A DNA stretch of 64,000 bases, taken from the NCBI GenBank assembly GCA_015075375.1, contig JABTUM010000002.1, positions 1,103,393 through 1,167,392 of the forward strand, in the 5' to 3' direction. This document shows, in pieces, positions 18,090-27,300 of the stretch (position 1 is its first letter; each line of letters starts with the position of its first letter). The stretch is from Planctomycetota bacterium (lineage in GTDB: Bacteria; Planctomycetota; SZUA-567; H5-PLA8). The notes beneath the pieces were generated by a model. It had not been told where the DNA came from, made no database searches, and worked only from the letters and a program-made list of their open reading frames with translations. The position numbers were made by a program, and so were the translations under genes.

Positions 18090-18142
18090 GGGTACTTCGC
18101 GGGAGCGGGCCGCGCTAGGCGACGCACTCCGGCAAAATACCC
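18090..18142. repeat. Imperfect inverted repeat between two leftward genes
   Basis: GGGTACTTCGCGGGAG (18090-18105) pairs at 13 of 16 positions with CTCCGGCAAAATACCC (18127-18142). It fills the gap between the small protein gene and the amidotransferase-like gene. It could form an RNA hairpin on either strand; there is no T-tract on the minus side. It may be a dispersed palindrome. Confidence 0.4.
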
Positions 18143-18163
18143 TCCCCCCACGCTCGAAACGGC

Positions 18164-18358
18164 TCAGGCTTGTTGGTTAATCAGCGACTCGAACTCGACC
18201 AGCCGGCGGCGCAACGCCGCCAATTCCACTCCAAGCATTTCCAAGTTGTGCGCCACGCGGCGCAAGCCGCGCGCGGTGGGCAGGGCCTCGTCGGACGGCA
18301 CGGACTGCTTGCGCCCTTCGATCACGCGCAAAGTCACCTTCGATCGGCGTTCCGACAT
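18164..18358 (-). CDS. Small coiled-coil hypothetical protein
   Basis: 64 residues: a basic N-terminus (SERRSKVTLRVIEGRK) and a C-terminal leucine-rich helix (NLEMLGVELAALRRRLVEFE) likely to form a coiled coil. GGGAGGG seven bases before the ATG makes translation credible despite the size. It begins 45 bases after the stop of the pseudouridine-synthase gene, in the same direction, so probably the same operon. Function not recognised. Confidence 0.6.
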   Translation of the reverse strand: MSERRSKVTLRVIEGRKQSVPSDEALPTARGLRRVAHNLEMLGVELAALRRRLVEFESLINQQA

Positions 18359-18403
18359 CCGCAGCCCTCCCGCAAAGCGCGCGGACGACTGGGGCGATCG
18401 GCC

Positions 18404-19381
18404 TCACTCCATCGGCCAGCGTCCGCCCATGCGCCGCAACGCTTCTAGGAAGTCATCGGCTGGCGGAGCCGTGAAGCACAGTCTTTTCCCCGATACCGGG
18501 TGCTCGAACTCCAGGCGCCAGGCGTGCAAGGCGTGCCGCGACAGTTCCAAATCGGGACAACCGCGCTCGCGGCCGTAGACCGGATCGGCCAGGATCGGGA
18601 AGCCTGCCTTCGCCAAATGCACGCGAATCTGGTGCGTCCGCCCCGTCTTGGGCTTGGCCAAAATCAGCGCCGCCGGCGCACCGGCGCGCTCGAGCTTCTG
18701 CAGCGTTTCGAATGCCGTGAGCGCCGCGCGCCCTTCCTCGGGCCCGCGCAGCACCGCCATCTCCTTCCGCCGCGTCGGATGCCGCCCGATCCGGCCCTCG
18801 CACACGAATTCCGGCTTGATCGGGTGCCCGTGCGTCAGCGCGAGGTAGCGCTTCTCGACGCTCCGCGCCATGAACTGTTCTTGCAGTCCCTGATGCGCCG
18901 CGTCGTGCTTGGCGGCGACCATCGCTCCGCTCGTCTCACGGTCCAACCGGTGCACGATACCCGGCCGGATCGATCCGTTGATTCCGCTCAAATCGGAGCA
19001 ATGCGCCAAAAGCGCGTTCACCAGCGTCCCCGTCGCGTGCCCCGCGCTGGGATGCGTGACCATGCCGGCGGGCTTGTTGACCACGATCAGGTCGGCGTCT
19101 TCGTAGAGCACATCCAGGGGAATCGCTTCGGGGCGCGCCTCGATCACTTCCGGCTCAGGCAGCTCAAGCTCCACCCGCTCGCCGCCCTTCACTTTTTTAT
19201 TGGGTTTCGCTTCGCGGCCGTCGAAGAGGATATCGCCGCTCTTGAGGAGTTTGGCCAGGAACGAGCGTGAAAGATCGGGCCACAGTTCCGCCAGCGCCAC
19301 GTCAAGCCGCTGACCCGCCGCTTCGGGCGGCAAGGCGGCTTCGCGTATTCGAGCATCGCCTTCCGGCGCCGATTCGCTCAT
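18404..19381 (-). CDS. RluA/RluD-family pseudouridine synthase
   Basis: 325 residues. An S4 RNA-binding domain occupies about residues 22-85 (LDVALAELWPDLSRSFLAKL). The catalytic domain has the signature HRLDRETSGAMVAAK with the catalytic aspartate, preceded by LIVVNKPAGMVTHPS and followed by KTGRTHQIRVHL. The S4 domain and length favour RluD, which modifies 23S rRNA helix 69, but RluC cannot be excluded by reading. Cytoplasmic. Upstream of the small coiled-coil gene. Confidence 0.93.
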   Translation of the reverse strand: MSESAPEGDARIREAALPPEAAGQRLDVALAELWPDLSRSFLAKLLKSGDILFDGREAKPNKKVKGGERVELELPEPEVIEARPEAIPLDVLYEDADLIVVNKPAGMVTHPSAGHATGTLVNALLAHCSDLSGINGSIRPGIVHRLDRETSGAMVAAKHDAAHQGLQEQFMARSVEKRYLALTHGHPIKPEFVCEGRIGRHPTRRKEMAVLRGPEEGRAALTAFETLQKLERAGAPAALILAKPKTGRTHQIRVHLAKAGFPILADPVYGRERGCPDLELSRHALHAWRLEFEHPVSGKRLCFTAPPADDFLEALRRMGGRWPME

Positions 19382-19414
19382 GCGCCCATGCTACCGCGCG
19401 CGCGCGGTTGTCGA

Positions 19415-20947
19415 TCACGCTTTCGGCTTGGCCTCCCACGCCACGATCGGCTCGCCCCAAGGCAACTGCCGCGCGATGTCGCGGTCGTCCTGCAAATCGC
19501 GCGGATCTTCGCTGCGCACGCACCACTCGAAAAGCCGTGCCCGGAACGCCGCGCACTCCGCCTGCCGCGCCGGATCCCGGGCCAAGTTCCGCCGCTCGCC
19601 CGGATCGGCCTCCAAGTCGTACAACTCTTCTTCCCCGCGCTTGAGCCAGATGTACTTGTGTGTCGGCGTGCGCACCATCTTGACGTGATCGCCCGGCACG
19701 TTGAACGGCGCGCTGTAGCGCAACGGGTGCCCGGGTTCGTCGCGGGAGCGCTTCCACTCCGAAATGAAGGTGGGGAAATCGGAATACGGATTCTCGAACA
19801 ACGGCGGACAGATCTCGGCGTGGACCTCGTCGCGATGGCGATCGGTGCTGCCTTCCAGCAGCGCATCAAGCGACAGTCCTTGCACGCCCTTGGGCGCCGC
19901 GGCGCCCGCGTAGTGGCAGATCGTCGGATGCAGGTCGATCTGCTCCGCGAGCGCATGGCGCACCGCGCCGGCGGGCAGCACACCCGGATACCGCAGCACG
20001 CACGGGATATTCAGCAGGCAGTCGTACAGCACCAGATCCTTCTTCACCATCCCGTGATCGGCGCGGAAATCGCCGTGGTCGGACACGTAGATAACCAGCG
20101 TATTTTCTCGTTTTCCCAATTCGTCCAGCTTCGACAGGATCTTTCCGATCTGCTCATCAACAAGCGTGATCATGGAGGAATAAACGGCCATATAGCGCCG
20201 CAAATCCGACTCGCTCGCCGCGTCCATCAACTGCGCCTCGCGCTTGACGGACATCCGCGAAGACTTCCCGTTCACCTCATGCCCGCGGGTGGGTCCAACT
20301 AAACTCTTGTCCAGAGGCAACTTATCCTCCGGATACAGCTTGGATAGCCGGCGCGGCGCGGTGTGCGGCGCATGCGGATCCTGGAAACTCACCCACAGGA
20401 AAAACGGATCGTCTTGTTTTGCAAACGCATCCAGAGCGTCTAATCCCGCCTGGCCGATCTTATAAGTGCTGGAGTGCTCTTCCGGCAGATCGTGAAACCT
20501 CGCGCCGGCCCAGGACCCTTTGTGATACATGTCTTCCCGAATGGCCTTCAGATGCGCTTCCCACTCTGGAGTTCCACCGCTTTTAAGGTCCGCTCTACAG
20601 ATATCCAGCGGTTCCAAATCGCGCGGATAGAACATGTGGTTCTTTCCGACCAAACCAGTCTTATAGCCACGATCCTTGAGTATCCGGAAGAGATGCGGCT
20701 CGCCTGGGCCAATGTTGGAGTTGTTTTCACGTACGCGATGGCTATGTGGATAGCGGCCCGTGACGAAGTTGCTGCGGCTGGGCACACAGACCGGCGACTG
20801 CGCGAACATACGCCTTAAGCTAACTCCTTCCGCCGCAAGATGATCCAGCGACGGCGTGTGCATCCATGGCGTCACCGCGCCTAACGCGTCGGCGCGGTGC
20901 TGGTCGGACATGATCCAGAGGATGTTGGGGCGGTCGGTGCGAGCCAT
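19415..20947 (-). CDS. Formylglycine-type sulfatase
   Basis: 510 residues, alkaline-phosphatase superfamily. NILWIMSDQHRADALG supplies the metal-binding aspartates and C54-V-P-S-R58 is the formylglycine motif that a maturase must oxidise. VIYVSDHGD carries further metal ligands; VRTPTHKYIWLKRGEEELYD is the usual C-terminal element. AGGAGG stands nine bases before the ATG at 20947, so I use this rather than the longer frame. No signal peptide is seen, so it would be cytoplasmic or exported by an unusual route. Substrate unknown; a second family member lies at 22090-23607. Confidence 0.93.
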   Translation of the reverse strand: MARTDRPNILWIMSDQHRADALGAVTPWMHTPSLDHLAAEGVSLRRMFAQSPVCVPSRSNFVTGRYPHSHRVRENNSNIGPGEPHLFRILKDRGYKTGLVGKNHMFYPRDLEPLDICRADLKSGGTPEWEAHLKAIREDMYHKGSWAGARFHDLPEEHSSTYKIGQAGLDALDAFAKQDDPFFLWVSFQDPHAPHTAPRRLSKLYPEDKLPLDKSLVGPTRGHEVNGKSSRMSVKREAQLMDAASESDLRRYMAVYSSMITLVDEQIGKILSKLDELGKRENTLVIYVSDHGDFRADHGMVKKDLVLYDCLLNIPCVLRYPGVLPAGAVRHALAEQIDLHPTICHYAGAAAPKGVQGLSLDALLEGSTDRHRDEVHAEICPPLFENPYSDFPTFISEWKRSRDEPGHPLRYSAPFNVPGDHVKMVRTPTHKYIWLKRGEEELYDLEADPGERRNLARDPARQAECAAFRARLFEWCVRSEDPRDLQDDRDIARQLPWGEPIVAWEAKPKA

Positions 20948-21045
20948 GGCGCGAGGCCTCCTATGCGAGGCCCGCATCTTACATGCAATCCCGTGTAAAC
21001 CGTTAGGCTATATGCGCATAAGCCTGGAAAATTACAGCAATCAAT

Positions 21046-21861
21046 TCAGGGATTCGCAGGCGCGGGAGCTGCGGCGCGGCGCGGCGGAGCTTTGCCGTCG
21101 GGAAGCGCGATGCCGGGGGAATCGAGCAGGCTTTGGAGGTACTTGGCTTGGGAACGCCAGCTCTGGCGATCGAATTGGCTGTCGCTGCTTGACTGTAAAG
21201 CCTTGGAGATCCAACGCTTAGCTTCTTCGCGGGCGGTGGAGGCGTCTTCGTTTTTGGCTTCGAGCGCGCGGGCTTGATACCAGTAGGTGCGGCCGAGCTG
21301 ATAGCAGAGTTTGGGGAAGAGGAAGTGCTGTTCGTACTCTGTAACTGCTTGCTTGAACGTGGTTTGCGCGGCTTCGGTGGCGCCGGCCTGCTCTTGTGCA
21401 AGTCCCAGACCTTCGGCGGCCAGGGCGCCAAATATAACATGCGAGCGGAACTCTTTGTGCGCGAGCTCGAAGACCTTCGTCGCGCGGTCGAGGCTGGCTG
21501 AGCGCTCGGAGGGCGGCCGCTCGGGGCGCAGCGCGTCTTCAAAGTGAATCTGGGCCAGGAGTAGCATCACGTACGGATGCGCTTCGGTGCCGCGGACGTC
21601 GTCCCAGGCCTTCTCGAGCGCTTCGACGCGCTCGCGGCCGGTCTCTTTATCTTTAAGCGCCACGAAAACGGCGTCCCAGGAATCCCGGGCCGAGCGCAAG
21701 CGTCTATCTTCCATCTTGCGAACGACTAACAGCGACGCGACGGAGATGACCAGGAGCGCAATCAGGCCGATCACGACGAACGGCATCAGCGCGGTGATCG
21801 CTTCGAACTTCGTCCCGGCGCCGGTGGCGCTGTCGGGCGTGGCGGTGTCGGATACGGCCAT
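21046..21861 (-). CDS. Membrane-anchored TPR-like protein
   Basis: 271 residues with one transmembrane helix at about 25-47 (ALMPFVVIGLIALLVISVAS) and a helical body. Paired helices such as PYVMLLLAQIHFEDAL, AAEGLGLAQEQAGATEAAQ and LCYQLGRTYWYQARALEAK read as tetratricopeptide-like repeats, the layout of YfgM-type proteins. The C-terminus is Pro/Ala-rich. Likely a periplasm-facing scaffold; partner unknown. It is divergent from the sulfatase at 22090. Confidence 0.75.
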   Translation of the reverse strand: MAVSDTATPDSATGAGTKFEAITALMPFVVIGLIALLVISVASLLVVRKMEDRRLRSARDSWDAVFVALKDKETGRERVEALEKAWDDVRGTEAHPYVMLLLAQIHFEDALRPERPPSERSASLDRATKVFELAHKEFRSHVIFGALAAEGLGLAQEQAGATEAAQTTFKQAVTEYEQHFLFPKLCYQLGRTYWYQARALEAKNEDASTAREEAKRWISKALQSSSDSQFDRQSWRSQAKYLQSLLDSPGIALPDGKAPPRRAAAPAPANP

Positions 21862-22089
21862 ACTGGCTTTAACTCCTGATTACGCAAAGGCTAAAAGCAA
21901 TCCCGTGCACCGTGCGGTCACGGCGCTTTCCCGAGCTATACGGGCCTCACAGGTTACGAAACTCCTCGCTCCGCGTCAACGGCAGCTTGCATAATCTTTG
22001 ACGCGCAAGCGGATTGGCGGCGGCGGAAGAATCCGGGTATAGTTCTATCGTATCCAGTCAAAAGACTCCCGCTTGGAGGATCCGCACGC

Positions 22090-23607
22090 GTGCCGCAGAA
22101 GCGACCGAACATACTCTTGATTACATCCGACCAGCAACATTGGGATACGTTAGGGGTTACAAACTCGAGGATCCGGACGCCAAGTCTCGACCGCTTGGCG
22201 CGGGAGGGCACGCGGTTCGGGCGCTCGTATTGCTCGAATCCGCTCTGTTCGCCTTCTCGAAGTTCCATCATCACCGGGCTTTATCCGTCTTCGCACGGTT
22301 GCTGGACGATCGGGGTGAAGCTGCCCGAAGACGTGCCGACGGTCGGGCAAGTCTTTCAGCAGCATGGCTATGGAACAACGCTCGTGGGGAAGGCGCACTT
22401 CCAGCCGCTGGCGTCGCAGGCGGGAAGCCATTCGATCGAATGCCAGCCGCTTTTACGTAACTTGGACTTCTGGCGGGACTTCCACGGTCCGTGGTACGGC
22501 TTCCGGCACGTCGAGACGGCGCGGATGCACGGCGATGAGTCGCACGCGGGGCAGCATTACGCTATCTGGATGGAGGAACAGGGTTTACACAACTGGCGCG
22601 ACTACTTCAGCCCGTGGCCGCACACGCCGGGGATGACGAAGCGGCACGGCGGCTGGGATCTTCCAGAGTCTTTGCACTACACGACTTGGACGGCCGAGCG
22701 GACGATCGCGAACATCGAGCGGCACGCGCAGAACGAGGAGCCGTTCTTCCTGTGGTCGAGTTTCCACGATCCGCATCCTCCGTATGTCGTTTCCAGGCCT
22801 TGGGATACGATGTACAAGCCGGAGGATATGGAACCGGGCCGGCTGACGGAGGGCGAGTTGGATCGCTGGCCGCCGCACTTCCAAAAGACGCAGGAAGCGC
22901 GCCCGGATTACGCGGCGTGGCAGGAGTCCGGACACGGTAACCATGGATTCCACAGTCACTTACACGATGAGGCGAACCTGCGGAAGAACGTCGCGATCTA
23001 CTACGGGATGATCAGTTTCATGGATCGACAGATCGGGCGGATCCTGGAGAGCCTGGACCGGCTGGGGATTGCAGAGAACACGCTGGTGATGTTCAGCACC
23101 GATCACGGACATTTCCTTGGCCAGCATGGACTTACAGCAAAGGGAGCGTTCCATTTCGAGGACCTGGTGCGGCTGCCGCATCTGCTGCGCTGGCCTGGAA
23201 AGGTGCCCGCCGGAAGGGTTTGCAACGCGCTGCAGAGCCAGGTCGATTACGCGCCGACGTTCTTGAGCGCGGCGGGGATCGAGGTTCCGGGATTGATGCA
23301 AGGTGTTAACCAGCTTGGGGTTTGGACGGGCGAGCAGGAGCGGGCGCGGGAGCATGCGATCGTCGAGAACCGACATCAGCCGTCGAAGCTGCATCTGCGG
23401 ACGTACGTGGATGAGCGGCATAAGCTAACTGTATACCGGGGCGCGGATTACGGGGAGTTCTTCGACTTGGAGGCCGATCCGGGGGAGCGCCGAAACCTCT
23501 GGAGCGATGCGGGCGCTCAGAAGGCCAAAGGTGAGGTGCTGCATAGGTTTATGCAAGCGGAGATCGCCCGCGAGGGGACCCGGATGCCGCGGATCGCGGG
23601 GGCGTAG
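22090..23607 (+). CDS. Formylglycine-type sulfatase (second copy)
   Basis: 505 residues starting at a GTG preceded by TTGGAGG. NILLITSDQQHWDTLG carries the first metal ligands, C53-S-P-S-R57 is the formylglycine site, and VMFSTDHGHFLGQHG the later metal ligands. The C-terminus has the FFDLEADPGERRNL element also seen in the 19415 gene. No signal peptide. It is clearly a paralogue, not a recent copy: the two differ along most of their length. The GC content and codon use match the surroundings, unlike the next gene. Confidence 0.93.
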   Translation: MPQKRPNILLITSDQQHWDTLGVTNSRIRTPSLDRLAREGTRFGRSYCSNPLCSPSRSSIITGLYPSSHGCWTIGVKLPEDVPTVGQVFQQHGYGTTLVGKAHFQPLASQAGSHSIECQPLLRNLDFWRDFHGPWYGFRHVETARMHGDESHAGQHYAIWMEEQGLHNWRDYFSPWPHTPGMTKRHGGWDLPESLHYTTWTAERTIANIERHAQNEEPFFLWSSFHDPHPPYVVSRPWDTMYKPEDMEPGRLTEGELDRWPPHFQKTQEARPDYAAWQESGHGNHGFHSHLHDEANLRKNVAIYYGMISFMDRQIGRILESLDRLGIAENTLVMFSTDHGHFLGQHGLTAKGAFHFEDLVRLPHLLRWPGKVPAGRVCNALQSQVDYAPTFLSAAGIEVPGLMQGVNQLGVWTGEQERAREHAIVENRHQPSKLHLRTYVDERHKLTVYRGADYGEFFDLEADPGERRNLWSDAGAQKAKGEVLHRFMQAEIAREGTRMPRIAGA

Positions 23608-24319
23608 CTGTAAAGCGTGATGCGGTCAGGTATTGCGTGGGGCTTCCAGGCGCTTGACGTCGCCCGCGGCGGCGTTCGGGCGGTGATTTGGGGGGCGCCC
23701 GGTTCGGTTCGGCCTGGGTGGCGTGTTATGGGCGGTGGGTGAACGAGGTGCAAAAGGCTCGATTGCACCTTACGAGGTGCGCTAAGTGTATACTTGTATA
23801 CCGTAACTGTATACTGTATACCTAGGTTTACAGTTAAGTATACAGTTTATTTTTCGAGTTCCGGTCCCCCACTTCAGCGGCCCTTTTGCCGCACTTGTGC
23901 GCCACCTTGTTTCACGGTTTCTTGTACGCTTGCCTTGGTGCATTCGGTAAGATGCTTTTCGCTGCGTAGCGGCGTTCGGCCGGTTCGAGGTTGGGGAAGT
24001 TAACGAACGGGTTGCGTAAGCGGTCGCGGGTTGGGCTCGCGTGGCGGCGGTTGGAGTGTTAGATCCGGCGCGTCGGGTATCGGGCAGGCGGGCGGCGGTG
24101 GAGGCGTTTGAGGCCCTAGCCTTCGCCAAGGCTTCGGCCCAGCAAGCAGGCGGGCCGACAGAATTTAGCCCCGGGCGTGAGCCCGGGGTGGCAGAGCGTA
24201 ACGAAGGCGGGAGCCCTGGAGGGGCGGCAGAACGTGCGTGCGGCGGTGGAGGCAGCTCGTATGCCAGCGACACCTACGGGCAAGTATGATAGAAACCTAC
24301 TTTTGATGCTGGAACAAGT
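23608..24319. other. Gene-free region with palindromes upstream of the defence-like gene
   Basis: 712 bases with no supportable gene. It holds the GTATAC cluster (23784-23847) and two GC-rich hairpins: AGCCTT-CGCC-AAGGCT at 24118-24133, and CCCCGGGC-GTGA-GCCCGGGG at 24169-24188. The latter, with the following GAGCCCTGGAGGGGC, resembles the REP-like units that flank the transposase remnant near 29.6 kb. A TATGAT at 24285-24290 could be the -10 box of the gene starting at 24320; no matching -35 is seen. Confidence 0.55.
23784..23847. repeat. Cluster of five GTATAC palindromes inside a larger inverted repeat
   Basis: GTATAC occurs at 23788, 23796, 23809, 23816 and 23838. The outer pair AACTGTATAC (23805-23814) and GTATACAGTT (23838-23847) are exact reverse complements. 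Between them CTGTATACCT and AGGTTTACAG (23815-23834) match at 9 of 10 positions about a CCTAGG-like centre. The stretch is AT-rich in a GC-rich background. It looks like an array of operator half-sites or a recombination/attachment sequence. Confidence 0.6.
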
Positions 24320-27300
24320 ATGAGCAATCTTACCGACTACCAACTTCCACCTCCATCCAACTGGGAGCACTTCGAAGATTTATGTTGGGATCTTTGGAAG
24401 CTTGAACTTGAAGATCAGAATACAACAAAAAATGGTCGGCGGGGTCAGACACAGAATGGCGTAGATGTATGTGGCAGACGCAAATGCGATGGCAACTACG
24501 TTGGAGTCCAATGTAAAGGAAAAGACAACTATACAAATCAAAAACTAACAATAAGTGAGCTAAGGAAAGAGGTTGATAAGGCAAAATTATTCCGACCTAA
24601 ACTGAATGAGTTCATCCTTGCAACTACTGCACCCAAGGATGCGAAGATAGAAGAGGAGGCGCGCAAGCTTACTAAGAAGCTTAAAACAGAATGGTTCTCT
24701 GTACATGTTTTTGGATGGACGGACATTCTTGCTAGACTCGATAGTTACCCCGCGCTGCTAGCCAAGTACTTCACGCACCAAACATCGTTTATTGAATACC
24801 AGAATGACCAGCTATTGAATTCGCAGTTGAACACTGTCAGGGATCTCTTAAACAGCCATTTACCAATTCAAGCAATTACCCAGTTAACTAAAATAAGGGA
24901 CGCTCATTGGGCAACGTGCTCTAATAAGATTAAGTATAGGATAACAACACAGTTTGGGATTTCTTATGAGCTGCAAAACAACACATCCTTGGCAGCCAAC
25001 TATTTCATTGAGGCGCTACAATTCAACCCTGATGATGAAGATGCAAAATGCAGAGCCGCGCAAGGGCACCTTATTAGCGATGACATTAAAAGCGCTAGAG
25101 AACTTATTCGTAACATTCTCAAAGTTAATCCATTGAGCATTTCCGGGAACACGCTCAAGGTTATTGCGACGCCGAAATCTAAACCAATTTCATCTATTAC
25201 AAAAAGCATCCATAAGGCATTGCAATCCAATCCCAGGATACAGTTTTCGCTGGCTCATATTGCTCGAGACAAAGCGGAACTAGATACGGCGGAAGACCTA
25301 TTAACGTCTGCCCTAAAAAACACAACTGAAGCAAAAGAGCAATACCAACGATTTCTCGCCGATATCTTGATGACCAAACTTCAAAAACGCCTAGCACTTA
25401 TAGAACTCAATCAAGCCACAGCTGCTGACAGAGAGTACATGGATAGTGCGCACAGCCTTTATAGCGAAGTAATTAGCGCATACACCAATAAGGAGATGAA
25501 TTCAAGTCTCGCAGAAGCTCATTCAAATAGATGCTTCTGTAGAAGGCTAAAAGGAAACCACAAAGATGCCATCTCGGATATCGAAATTGCCATACAATTA
25601 GACCCTAAGAATCCTAGATACGCCATAATGAGGGCGCATCTCGCCAAAGATGTTGGCGACACTGAACTTGCGCGCACGAAATTCGAAGAACTGCTGCCTG
25701 CTGTCTCGAATCACGATGCGCTACTCGGTTTAGCTGCAACCTACCATGAAAGCGGAATGGACTTAAAGGCTCTTGAAGTCTTATCCAGTCAGGCGTTTCT
25801 TGATTTATCCGATTCAACTATGCTAGAAAGCTCACTTCTTAAAATTCGCGCGTTACTTAATTGCGACCGAGAGGCGGAGGCTCTTGCTGAAATCTCACGG
25901 ATTTCTAAGAAAGCTGAAGCTAAAATAATTAAACACCTCTGCATGAGTTGGGTATACGCAAAGCGCGGTAATACTAAAGATTGCATTGAAACACTAGGAG
26001 AGGCTGCGCAATGCATTGATCAATCGACTCCAGTACACCATATAGCAAGAGTTGCGGAGGCATTTTTCTCGTATGGTGACTACCAGAATGCAATGATGCT
26101 ATATAACTACTTTGTAAACAGAGACCAGTTTACGCAGTACAGCAAAAAACTTCTTTTTTGTATGTATAAATGCGAGAAAATGTCCACCGTTGTTAAGTTC
26201 TGCAAAACGCTTAGAAAAAATGGATACTCGGATGCATTTATTATAGAAATCGAAGCCTCTGTTTACATTCAAATGAGTGCCATTAATGAACTAAGGACCT
26301 TGTGCCTTGATTATCTCGCTAACAATCCCTCTGATTTGCACATCAGATTACTGTTACTTCAGAATGGCGGAGAAGATCTTCCAGACCATGTGATTAACCA
26401 CCTGCTCGAAAGTGAAATTGATTTAAATAAGGTTGACATGGACGACGCTATTGCTGCTAGTCACCTTTTCAGCCATCGAGGTTTCTTTGAAATTGCGGTA
26501 GAACTTGCTTATCGCATTCGGAAAAAGTACTTTAAAGTTGCCAAAGCGCATTTAAGTTATGTTATGTTATTTTTTAAGCGCCCAAACGATAGGAATGATT
26601 GGATTAATTATGATTCCGTTAGCATCGACTGCTCTGTTTTGTGTCGAGACAAAAGGACTAAACAAGAAACATGGTATACAATCGTTTCTGAAGATTGCGA
26701 CCCGTTAGCGGGTGAATATGATGCACACCATCCAATTTCCAAATCCTTGCTTAACATGCGAAGGAATCAGGATGTCCTAATTCGAAAGGATAGCTTTGGC
26801 GAAGTCGTCGTCGAGATACTAGACATTCGCCATAAATTTGTCTATGCCTTTAATCAATCATGCGAGCACTTTCAAACTTGGTTTCCTGATGTGCCTGGAC
26901 TATGGAAAATTAATGTCGGCTCAACAGAAAAAGAAATGAAGGAGGCTTTTGATATAATTCGTCAATCGCTAGAGCGGAGCGAGAAGGATGTCAGTCAGGC
27001 GGTTGAGTTTTATTCTAAGGGAGCCTTCACTTTAGGTTCAGTTTGTAGAGTAACTAATTCAAACATGCTCGATGTATGGTCGTCCTTAGTTAGGCAACCT
27101 AAAGTGGGCATAAGATCTTGTAATTTCTACAATTATAGCATTGAAAATTCTAATTTGAAAACAATTGAAGATGCTTCTGGATTTGTTCTAGATATTGTGT
27201 CCTTAATTACCCTTAATGCGCTCAAAAGTCTTGAGGATATTAAGAACCTTAATAAGCCTATAGTTGTTACTGAAACTACTGTAGACGAGTTGAAGGATAA

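Noticed and set aside
23782..24273. A 163-codon minus-strand frame in the gap before the defence-like gene
   Set aside because: Composition is Ala/Thr/Arg low-complexity, it runs through palindromes, and it has no homology-like motif.
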